11,137 nt of DNA, taken from contig CAZHJU010000056.1 in assembly GCA_964533495.1 (NCBI GenBank), positions 1 to 11,137 on the forward strand, read 5' to 3'. The notes under the pieces are model-generated. The model ran no database searches and was not told where the DNA came from. It saw nothing but the letters and a program-made list of their open reading frames with translations. Of this stretch, positions 1 to 6,099 are shown in pieces. The first letter of the stretch is position 1. Every line of letters starts with the position of its first letter. Source of the stretch: Ga0077527 sp964533495 (GTDB lineage: Bacteria > Pseudomonadota > Gammaproteobacteria > Burkholderiales > SG8-41). A program made the translations under genes and the position numbers.

Positions 1-52
1 CTTATGCTTCACAAAATCATCCACATCGTCACAAGTGCATAACAGGCTCTAG
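1..52. other. AT-richer segment ending at the dehydrogenase breakpoint
   Basis: About 21 of the first 49 bases are G or C, far below the rest of the window. None of the three forward frames gives the LGHE-type sequence expected just upstream of the dehydrogenase homology, and the dehydrogenase frame meets TAG at 50-52. The segment therefore looks like foreign DNA abutting the gene (insertion edge, deletion junction or assembly join). It is too short to identify. Confidence 0.45.
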
Positions 53-94
53 GAACTCGGCGAGGCGGTTTCGGGATACCAGATCGGCCAGCGC

Positions 95-904
95 GTGATC
101 GCCGGCGCGATCACGCCCTGCGGGCAGTGCCACCCCTGCCTCGACGGACATCAGGCCCAGTGCGGCGGCAAGCCCATGGGCGGCTGGCGGCTCGGCAACA
201 CCATCGACGGCTGCCAGGCCGAGTACGTGCTGATTCCGGAAGCCGCCGCCAACCTGGCGCCGATCCCCGATCACCTGACCGACGAACAGGTCCTGATGTA
301 CCCCGACATCATGAGCACCGGTTTCGGCGGCGCGGAAAGCGGCCGGATCCGGATCGGCGACACCGTTGCCGTGTTTGCGCAGGGGCCGATCGGACTCTGC
401 ACCACGGTGGGCGCGAAACTCATGGGCGCAACCCGGATATTTGCAGTGGATGGCGTGCCCGAACGGCTCGCCATGTCGTGCAGCCTGGGAGCGGACGTCA
501 CCATCAACTACAAGGAACGCGATCCGGTCCAGGCGATTCTGGAGGCGACCGGCGGGCGCGGGGTGGACGTGGCGATCGAAGCGCTCGGCACCCAAGCGAC
601 GTTTGAAAGCTGTCTGCGCGTGTTGAAGCCCGGCGGCGTGCTCTCGAGCCTCGGCGTCTACTCGGGCAAGCTCACGCTGCCGCTCGACGCTTTCGCGGCG
701 GGACTCGGCGATCACGCCATCGTCACGACGCTGTGCCCCGGAGGGAAGGAACGGATGCGGCGGCTGATGAGCGTGCTGGCGTCCACGCGGGCGGACCTGC
801 GGCCGCTGGTGACCCACAGGTTCATGCTCGACCGGATCCAGGAAGCCTACGACCTGTTCTCGAACCAGCGCGACGGCGTGCTCAAGGTGGCCATCACGCC
901 GTAA
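95..904 (+). CDS. Zinc-dependent alcohol dehydrogenase (MDR family), N-terminally truncated
   Basis: Medium-chain dehydrogenase/reductase, closest in feel to the NADP-dependent isopropanol dehydrogenase group (for example the PGG motif near 738-746 and the GWRLGN-like stretch after the zinc lobe). The structural-zinc lobe is intact: cysteines spaced C-x2-C-x2-C-x7-C just after the GTG start. A Rossmann segment (AQGPIGLCTTVGAKLMGA) follows, then the C-terminal catalytic-domain return. Homology continues upstream of the GTG to base 53 (ELGEAVSGYQIGQRV), but an in-frame TAG at 50-52 ends it. About 75 N-terminal residues are missing, including the catalytic-zinc Cys and the GHE motif. A protein begun at the GTG would lack the active-site metal ligands and is probably inactive, so this is likely a gene remnant. 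Family call is firm; substrate unknown; whether it is expressed is doubtful. Confidence 0.75.
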   Translation: MIAGAITPCGQCHPCLDGHQAQCGGKPMGGWRLGNTIDGCQAEYVLIPEAAANLAPIPDHLTDEQVLMYPDIMSTGFGGAESGRIRIGDTVAVFAQGPIGLCTTVGAKLMGATRIFAVDGVPERLAMSCSLGADVTINYKERDPVQAILEATGGRGVDVAIEALGTQATFESCLRVLKPGGVLSSLGVYSGKLTLPLDAFAAGLGDHAIVTTLCPGGKERMRRLMSVLASTRADLRPLVTHRFMLDRIQEAYDLFSNQRDGVLKVAITP

Positions 905-1086
905 TGGCGGTCATCCCGGGCAATTCACAGCGGAGGGATCACCTGTCGCCACAGTCTGCGCAGGCAGGCCACGCCGGCAGGATGCGGCCAGCGGCACGGA
1001 GAATTTCCGCACCGCCTACAATATCCGCTTGCAATATCATTTGAGCCCGGCAGCCGCTTTCCGCATATCGATACCGGACCCTGGCC

Positions 1087-1488
1087 ATGAAAATCCTGAT
1101 CAACATCGACGTCCCGGAACTCGGGCCTGCGATCGATTTCTATCGGGCGGCGCTGGATCTGAACCTCGGCCGCATCATCGATGAAGACGTTGCGGAACTG
1201 ACCGGCGCCTCTTCGGTTCTCTATCTTCTGCGCAAGACGGCGGGCTCAAGCCCGGCGAAAGATTCCGCCGGCGTGCGCCGGTACGCGAGACACTGGACGC
1301 CCGTCCATCTCGATTTCGTGGTGGATGACGTGCGGGAGGCCGCCAGGCGCGCCATCGACGCCGGCGCACGGCAGGAAGGCGACTGCGTCGAATGGATGGG
1401 ATCAAGCTGCATCAGCTTCTCCGATCCGTTCGGTCACGGTTTTTGCCTTATAGAATTCGCCGGAGAAACCTACGGCGGCGGCGCCTGA
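1087..1488 (+). CDS. VOC (glyoxalase/bleomycin-resistance fold) family protein
   Basis: 133-residue protein with two βαβββ modules typical of the vicinal-oxygen-chelate superfamily. The first module opens with MKILINIDVPEL and an FYRAAL helix. The second opens with HLDFVVDDV and closes on SDPFGHGFCLIEF. A candidate metal His is in the second module (VHLDF) and a candidate Glu in the final strand (LIEF). The His usually found in the first strand is absent, where the sequence reads INIDV, so metal binding may be altered. Members range from glyoxalases and dioxygenases to resistance proteins, and nothing here picks a substrate. The ATG has only a weak ribosome site. A TACAAT sequence at 1017-1022 could be a -10 box but has no good -35. 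A second VOC gene follows 66 bases on. Confidence 0.85.
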   Translation: MKILINIDVPELGPAIDFYRAALDLNLGRIIDEDVAELTGASSVLYLLRKTAGSSPAKDSAGVRRYARHWTPVHLDFVVDDVREAARRAIDAGARQEGDCVEWMGSSCISFSDPFGHGFCLIEFAGETYGGGA

Positions 1489-1541
1489 CAATCGGCCGTC
1501 CCACGGCGCGGCGATGCGCCACGGATCAAACCCGAACGTGA

Positions 1542-1547
1542 AAGGAG
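1542..1547 (+). promoter_or_regulatory. Shine-Dalgarno sequence of second VOC gene
   Basis: AAGGAG lies 7 bases before the ATG at 1555. It fixes that start and is the best ribosome site among the first three genes. Confidence 0.7.
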
Positions 1548-1554
1548 CAATCAC

Positions 1555-1989
1555 ATGGAAGCCCACGAACTGCATCGCGGCCGCCTGATCGACCACATTC
1601 AACTGGTCGTGAAGGATCTGGCAACCAGCAAACGTTTCTATGCCGCCGCTTTGGCAAGCCTGGACATCCCTCTGGGCGGCGAAGGGGAAGACCATTTCTG
1701 GGCAGACGAACTGTTCGTCTCCACCAGGGACAGCAAGGCGGCCCAGGGGACGCTGACGGGCCGCATGCACTTTGCATTCCAGGCCAAAAGCCGCGAAGCG
1801 GTGGACCGCTTCCACCAGGCCGCACTGGCCGCAGGCGGCAAGGACAATGGCGCGCCGGCCGCGCGCCCCTATCATCCGGGGTACTACGCCGCCTTCGTGA
1901 TCGACCCCGACGGCAACAACATCGAAGCCGTTTTTCATGGACCGGCGCAGAAATCCGCCGAATCGGTGAAAATCACTTTCACTCAGTAA
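1555..1989 (+). CDS. VOC family protein, glyoxalase-like
   Basis: 144-residue vicinal-oxygen-chelate protein with the full metal-ligand pattern: His in the first strand (LIDHIQLVVKD), His in the second module (GRMHFAFQA) and Glu in the last strand (GNNIEAVFHG). The stretch HPGYYAAFVIDPDGNNIE is typical of single-domain lactoylglutathione-lyase-like proteins, which act as homodimers with metal sites at the interface. The true substrate is unknown. An AAGGAG ribosome site supports the start. It lies 66 bases after another VOC gene on the same strand and may be co-transcribed with it. The two proteins are only distantly alike, so this is not a recent duplication. Confidence 0.9.
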   Translation: MEAHELHRGRLIDHIQLVVKDLATSKRFYAAALASLDIPLGGEGEDHFWADELFVSTRDSKAAQGTLTGRMHFAFQAKSREAVDRFHQAALAAGGKDNGAPAARPYHPGYYAAFVIDPDGNNIEAVFHGPAQKSAESVKITFTQ

Positions 1990-2041
1990 GGCCGCGCGGG
2001 CATCCAGCCCGACATCCGCTGCACGTGAGAACACCGCGATG

Positions 2042-2107
2042 CCTGCGGCCTGCGCCATCCGCCCACGAAAGCGGCATCATGGCATCGCCAAGGCCGCAGG
2101 GCGGATG
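2042..2107. repeat. Interlocking perfect inverted repeats (A-B-A'-B')
   Basis: A 10-base arm at 2042-2051 (cctgcggcct) has its exact reverse complement at 2091-2100. A 9-base arm at 2056-2064 (catccgccc) has its exact reverse complement at 2099-2107. The order A, B, A', B' means both helices cannot form as a simple nested stem. They would be alternatives or a pseudoknot. Function unknown. Confidence 0.5.
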
Positions 2108-2131
2108 AGCCGCGCAACGGCGTGATCCGCC
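2100..2131. repeat. REP-like extragenic palindromic hairpin
   Basis: Arms ggcggat (2100-2106) and atccgcc (2125-2131) enclose a second stem gccg/cggc (2109-2112 with 2118-2121) and a five-base loop. This resembles the GGCGGAT...ATCCGCC palindromes scattered between genes in many proteobacteria. A weaker 6-base stem lies downstream (tcgcat 2171-2176 with atgcga 2189-2194). The rest of 1990-2272 shows no gene that I can support. Confidence 0.5.
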
Positions 2132-2272
2132 GGATGCCATCCCGACCGAATCCATGAAGCCGGTGCAAGTTCGCATCGCAGTGCCGCCATGCGACGAGTG
2201 CCACATCCGCGCCGGACTCATTTATCATGAATCATGAATCGTCGCAATCCAATCAACCGGGGAAATGCCGAC

Positions 2273-2542
2273 ATGAGAACCGCACTGTTCCTGCTGGCGG
2301 GCCTGCTGCTGCTTTCCGGCATCCAGATCATTGCCAAACAGTTCGCGAACTACCATGCGTCCGCCACGCTGTGGGGCACGGTGATCTTCATCGCCGTCTG
2401 GCTGGCAGTCACCCTCTTCAACCTGTGGGTCGGCGTGACGCGGGCCAGTTATTCGGTCGCCGAGGAACTGCCGATCCTGCTGCTCCTGTTCGGCATCCCG
2501 GCCGCCGTCGCCATCCTGCTCAAGTGGAAGTTCCTGCATTGA
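2273..2542 (+). CDS. Small hypothetical membrane protein, three predicted helices
   Basis: 89-residue hydrophobic protein with three likely transmembrane segments: about residues 3-19 (TALFLLAGLLLLSGIQI), 34-55 (LWGTVIFIAVWLAVTLFNLWVG) and 66-84 (LPILLLLFGIPAAVAILLK). The polar residues between the helices are few, and the C-terminus ends LKWKFLH. I do not recognise a family. The ATG at 2273 is preferred to the in-frame ATG at 2234: it has a GGGG-containing ribosome site about 10 bases upstream and places the first helix directly at the N-terminus. The longer form would add a polar 13-residue tail with no ribosome site. It converges on the TPP enzyme gene 52 bases away. Confidence 0.65.
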   Translation: MRTALFLLAGLLLLSGIQIIAKQFANYHASATLWGTVIFIAVWLAVTLFNLWVGVTRASYSVAEELPILLLLFGIPAAVAILLKWKFLH

Positions 2543-2594
2543 CCGCGGACGCAGGGCCGTCCCCTTCGCAGGAATCCGCTTCAGGGTTTTCGGG

Positions 2595-4142
2595 CTACAG
2601 CACCACTTCGACCAGATACGGCCCCGCCACCGCCAGCCCCCGCCTGAACTGCGCGGCCAGTTCCTCCAGCGTCGCCGCCCTGCCCGCCTCCACGCCGTAA
2701 CCCTTCGCCAGCGCGACCCAGTCGAGGTCGGGCCGGTCCAGCGTCAGCATCGAACGCGCATTCGCGCCCGGCGCGCCGCCGCCGACGTTGGCGAGTTCGC
2801 CGACGAGGATCCTGTAGGCGCGGTTGGCGAAGATCACCATCGTCACGCCGAGGTCCTCCCGCGCCATCGTCCACAGCGCCTGCAGCGTGTACTGCGCGCT
2901 GCCGTCGCCCTCGAAGGCGACGACCTTGCGCCCCGGGGCCGCGACCGCCGCGCCGGCGGCCGCGGCCGGCCCCCAGCCGATCGAGCCGCCCATGATGTTC
3001 AGCCAGTCGTGCGGCCGCGCGCCCATCATCGCGCCGGGAAAAGCGCGGCCGCTGGTCACGGCCTCGTCGATGACGACGGCGTCCTCCGGCAGCAGCGCGT
3101 TGAACAGCGCGCCGAGGCCGTCGAGCGTGATCGCGCCGGTGGGCAAGGTCGTGTCATGGCTGGCGGCATTGACGCGCGGTGCGCTGCTGCGCGCACCCAG
3201 AGCATCGGCCAAGGCTTCCAGCGTGTATTCCAGATCGGCTTCCGCGCCAGCCACCTGGACGACATTGCAGCCCTCGGGCACCAGCACGCTGGGCTTGCCG
3301 GGGTAGGCGAAGAAGGACACCGGCGTCTTTGCGCCGACCAGCACCAGTGCCTGCACGTCCTGCAGCATCGCCAGCGCGGCATCGACGGCGAAGGGCAGTT
3401 GCTTCACCACCGCACGTCCCGCGCCGCGTTCCATGCGCGCGTTGTTGTATTCGCAGAGGAGTTCGCAGCCGGTCTCCGCGGCGATGCGCCCCGCCCATTC
3501 GAGAGCCTTGCCGCGCAACGCGGCGCCGCCGAGCAGGATTGCCGCGGATTTGCCGGAACGAAGGGCTTGCGCGCCGGCATCGATGGCGCCGTCGTCCACG
3601 CGGGCGCGCGGCGCGGGCGACGCGACCTGCGCCGGACCGCCGGCCTCGCCCCAAGCGGTATCCGCGGGCAGGATCAGCGTCGCGATCTTTCCCGGCGCGG
3701 TGCGCGCGGCTTCGACCGCCTTCGCGCCATCGGCGGCAACGTCCGTCGCCGAACGCGAGGTCAGCACCCAGTCCGACATCGGCCGCGCGACGCCCTCGAT
3801 GTCGGCGGTCAGCGGCGCGTCGTGCTTGATGTGGTAACTCGCGTGCTCGCCGACGATGTTGACCATGCCCGAGCGCGCCTTCTTCGCGTTGTGCAGGTTC
3901 GCCAGTCCGTTGCCGAGTCCGGGCCCGAGGTGCAGCAGCGTCGCCGCGGGCTTGCCCGCCATGCGGTAATAACCGTCGGCCGCGCCGGTGACGACGCCTT
4001 CGAACAGGCCGAGGATGCAGCGCACGCCTTCGACGCGATCGAGCGCGGAGACAAAATGCATTTCCGACGTGCCGGGATTGGCGAAATAGACGTTGACGTC
4101 GCCGTTCAACAGCGTGCGCACGAGGCTTTCCGCGCTGTTCAT
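2595..4142 (-). CDS. Thiamine-diphosphate-dependent enzyme, acetolactate synthase large-subunit-like
   Basis: 515-residue protein with the three-domain layout of the acetolactate synthase/benzoylformate decarboxylase superfamily. The N-terminal pyrimidine-binding domain carries the likely catalytic Glu48 (GLFEGVVTGAADGYYRM). A central Rossmann-like domain spans about 185-320. The C-terminal pyrophosphate-binding domain holds the GDG (412-414) to Asn440 motif that binds Mg and ThDP. It is shorter than biosynthetic IlvB/IlvG, and no IlvN-type regulatory subunit gene is adjacent. A catabolic 2-oxo-acid decarboxylase or carboligase is therefore at least as likely as valine/isoleucine synthesis. 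The start has an AAAGGA site 6 bases upstream in an AT-rich leader. It is divergent from an amidohydrolase gene, which suggests a shared regulatory region. Superfamily is certain; reaction is not. Confidence 0.9.
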   Translation of the reverse strand: MNSAESLVRTLLNGDVNVYFANPGTSEMHFVSALDRVEGVRCILGLFEGVVTGAADGYYRMAGKPAATLLHLGPGLGNGLANLHNAKKARSGMVNIVGEHASYHIKHDAPLTADIEGVARPMSDWVLTSRSATDVAADGAKAVEAARTAPGKIATLILPADTAWGEAGGPAQVASPAPRARVDDGAIDAGAQALRSGKSAAILLGGAALRGKALEWAGRIAAETGCELLCEYNNARMERGAGRAVVKQLPFAVDAALAMLQDVQALVLVGAKTPVSFFAYPGKPSVLVPEGCNVVQVAGAEADLEYTLEALADALGARSSAPRVNAASHDTTLPTGAITLDGLGALFNALLPEDAVVIDEAVTSGRAFPGAMMGARPHDWLNIMGGSIGWGPAAAAGAAVAAPGRKVVAFEGDGSAQYTLQALWTMAREDLGVTMVIFANRAYRILVGELANVGGGAPGANARSMLTLDRPDLDWVALAKGYGVEAGRAATLEELAAQFRRGLAVAGPYLVEVVL

Positions 4143-4165
4143 AAAATATCCTTTAAAATTAAATA

Positions 4166-4195
4166 CTTATAATTATTCGTCACCTGCGGTGTCGC
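4166..4195 (-). promoter_or_regulatory. Candidate sigma-70 promoter for the TPP enzyme
   Basis: On the minus strand, GCGACA (4195-4190) and TATAAG (4171-4166) are 18 bases apart, each matching four or five of six consensus bases. The segment 4143-4178 is strikingly AT-rich. A short CACC-tgc-GGTG palindrome (4181-4191) overlaps the spacer/-35 area and could be an operator. Confidence 0.35.
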
Positions 4196-4315
4196 GGTGA
4201 ACGGCACCGGCTCGCGTCGCGCGTCCCCATTGCGCGCCGGACGCATCGCAGTGTAACGGGCGCGCCGCGTCAAAACCACCGCGAACACGACGCCGCGCTC
4301 CACGTTCCGGACGCC

Positions 4316-4344
4316 TTGACGCATCCGCCCGTTCATCATTGAAT
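4316..4344 (+). promoter_or_regulatory. Candidate sigma-70 promoter for the amidohydrolase
   Basis: TTGACG (4316-4321, five of six consensus bases) is followed after 17 bases by TTGAAT (4339-4344, four of six). Transcription would begin near 4351, giving a leader of about 20 bases that includes a GGAG ribosome site before the ATG at 4371. Confidence 0.45.
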
Positions 4345-4370
4345 CGGGCTTCCCGAAACCGGAGAAACAC

Positions 4371-5204
4371 ATGCTGATCGCCGATTCACAAGTACACATC
4401 TGGGGTGCCAACACGCCGCAGCGGCCGTGGCCCGCGCGCGCGCATGCGCAGCGCGACGTGCCGCTCGGCCACGAAGAGCTGCTGCGCGACATGGACGCCG
4501 CCGGCGTCGACCGCGTGGTGATCGTGCCGCCGTCGTGGGAAGGCGACCGCAACGATCTCGCCATCGAAGCCGTGAAGCAGCACCCCGACCGCTTCGCGAT
4601 CATGGGCCGCTTCAATCCGGAAGCGCCGGATGCGAAGACCGCGATCAAGACCTGGATGCGGCAGCCCGGCATGCTCGGCATGCGCTTCTCCTTCCACATT
4701 CCCGTGCTGCAGGAGCCGCTGATCGGCGGCAAGTTCGACTGGGTGTGGAGCGAGGCGGAAAAACTCGGCATCCGGCTGATGATCCTGGTGCCGCAGAACC
4801 TGGTGCAGGTCATCGACGGCGTCGCCGCGCGCCATCCCGATCTGAAAATCGTCATGGACCACATGGCGCTCAGCAGCGGCAAACCGGAAGACGAAACCTT
4901 CCGCGATTTCGACAAGCTGCTGCCGATCGCGAAACGCCCCAACGTCGCCTGCAAGGCCAGCGCGCTGCCCTCCTACCTGAAGGAACCCTATCCCTTCACC
5001 AAAATGCAGGGTTATGCGAAACGCGCCTACGAGGCCTTCGGCCCGCGGCGCCTGTTCTGGGGCAGCGACTGGTCGCGCTCGCCGGTGCCGTACCGCGAGC
5101 ATGTCGACATGTGGCTGAAGGACGCCCCGTGGCTGAAGGACGCCGACAAGGAATGGGTCCTCGGCCGCGGCATCTGCGAATGGCTGGGCTGGAAGCTGCC
5201 CTGA
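4371..5204 (+). CDS. Amidohydrolase family (amidohydrolase-2) TIM-barrel hydrolase
   Basis: 277-residue metal-dependent hydrolase of the amidohydrolase-2 group, related to lactonases and decarboxylases such as LigI and ACMSD. Landmarks are the first-strand motif DSQVHIW (residues 5-11), His164 in VMDHMAL and Asp233 in FWGSDW, the last being the usual catalytic Asp. The first-strand HxH is changed to QxH (Gln7, His9). I recall this as a trait of one subgroup rather than damage. The length is normal and the reading frame intact. It is divergent from the TPP enzyme and lies 51 bases before a TauE-type permease, consistent with a small catabolic unit that hydrolyses a ring or lactone intermediate. 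GGAG ahead of the ATG supports the start. The protein contains a near-perfect WLKDAP/WLKDAD internal repeat (247-258). Confidence 0.88.
   Translation: MLIADSQVHIWGANTPQRPWPARAHAQRDVPLGHEELLRDMDAAGVDRVVIVPPSWEGDRNDLAIEAVKQHPDRFAIMGRFNPEAPDAKTAIKTWMRQPGMLGMRFSFHIPVLQEPLIGGKFDWVWSEAEKLGIRLMILVPQNLVQVIDGVAARHPDLKIVMDHMALSSGKPEDETFRDFDKLLPIAKRPNVACKASALPSYLKEPYPFTKMQGYAKRAYEAFGPRRLFWGSDWSRSPVPYREHVDMWLKDAPWLKDADKEWVLGRGICEWLGWKLP
5111..5144 (+). repeat. 18-bp in-frame tandem duplication within amidohydrolase
   Basis: gtggctgaaggacgcc occurs at 5111-5126 and again at 5129-5144, period 18, encoding WLKDAP then WLKDAD. Identity over 16 of 18 positions suggests a recent microduplication, or selection for the repeated motif. 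Confidence 0.7.
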
Positions 5205-5255
5205 CTCCCCGCGTGCAACCCGGCACCGGGACCGCACGCGATTCACTCCGAACCG

Positions 5256-5987
5256 ATGCCCTCTCCCGCCGAGATTCCGGCGCCCTGGCTCGCCTGGCTG
5301 GCCGCGAACGCCGTGATGGCCGCGGCCTGCGCGATGCAGGCCGCCGTGGGCATCGGCATGGCGCTGCTCGCGGTGCCGCTGCTGGTGCTGATCGAGCCGC
5401 GGTTCGTGCCCGGCCCGCTGCTGCTCGCCGGGGCGCTGGTGCCGCTGAGCGCCGCCTGGCGCGAATGGCATGCTGTCGACCTGCGCGGCCTGGGCCCCGC
5501 GCTGCTGGGACTCGCCGCCGGCACGCTGGCCGGCGCGATGGCCCTGGGCATGCTGGACCCGGCCTACCTCGGCAGGGTCTTCGGCGCGCTGGTATTGCTC
5601 GCGGTGGCGATCAGCCTGAGCGGAATCCGCCTGAAGCCGACACGAACGGCGCTGGTCGCCGGCAGCGGCATCGCCGGCATCATGGGCACCATGGCCGGCA
5701 TCCACGGGCCGCCGGTGGCGCTGGTGTTCCAGAACGCGCGGCCCGAGGTCGCGCGCGCGATGATGGGCGCGATATTCGTGCCGGCCTATCTCGTCTCGGT
5801 CGCCGCGCTCGCCACCTTCGGCATGTTCGGACTGCCCGAACTGCGCCTCGCCGCAGTGCTGCTGCCGGGCACGATCGCCGGCATCCTCGCCGCGCCACTG
5901 CTGATCCGGCGCGTCGACGCGAGGCGCATGCGCTTCGCGATCCTCGCGATCTCCGCGACCAGCGCCCTCGTTCTGCTGCTGCAATAG
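5256..5987 (+). CDS. TauE/SafE family (sulfite exporter-like) membrane permease
   Basis: 243-residue integral membrane protein with about seven or eight hydrophobic helices in two similar halves, typical of the TauE/SafE/YfcA family. The N-half carries AAVGIGMALLAVPLLV and the C-half carries GIMGTMAGIHGPPVALVFQN, the glycine-rich half-repeat signature of the family. Characterised relatives export sulfite, sulfoacetate or other organic acids. The cargo here is unknown, but the position 51 bases after the amidohydrolase suggests it moves a substrate or by-product of that pathway. The start at 5256 lacks a good ribosome site, consistent with translation from a shared transcript. No plausible later start preserves the first helix. 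Confidence 0.88.
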   Translation: MPSPAEIPAPWLAWLAANAVMAAACAMQAAVGIGMALLAVPLLVLIEPRFVPGPLLLAGALVPLSAAWREWHAVDLRGLGPALLGLAAGTLAGAMALGMLDPAYLGRVFGALVLLAVAISLSGIRLKPTRTALVAGSGIAGIMGTMAGIHGPPVALVFQNARPEVARAMMGAIFVPAYLVSVAALATFGMFGLPELRLAAVLLPGTIAGILAAPLLIRRVDARRMRFAILAISATSALVLLLQ

Positions 5988-6099
5988 GCGGCCACCGCCG
6001 GTCATCCGGCGCATCGCGCGCGGCGAGCGGAATGCCCGGAGATGCTCTACAGTGTCGCCGCGGCACAAACGCGCCGCCTGCCCGGGAAGATCCGCCGCC

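Noticed and set aside
29..817. Long minus-strand open frame over the dehydrogenase
   Set aside because: Composition is Arg/His/Ala-rich with no recognisable domain, and it lies entirely antisense to a clear MDR enzyme; an expected by-product of GC-rich codon use.
1087..1989. Recent tandem duplication of the VOC genes
   Set aside because: The two proteins share only the fold, with different lengths and ligand residues; no nucleotide-level repeat is visible.
1979..2228. Two overlapping ~80-codon minus-strand frames in the gap before the membrane protein
   Set aside because: They translate the REP-like and inverted-repeat DNA; both frames are open only because of base composition, with no ribosome site or domain.
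3009..4172. 387-codon plus-strand open frame antisense to the TPP enzyme
   Set aside because: Arg/Gly/His-rich with no motifs, while the opposite strand carries conserved TPP-binding residues.
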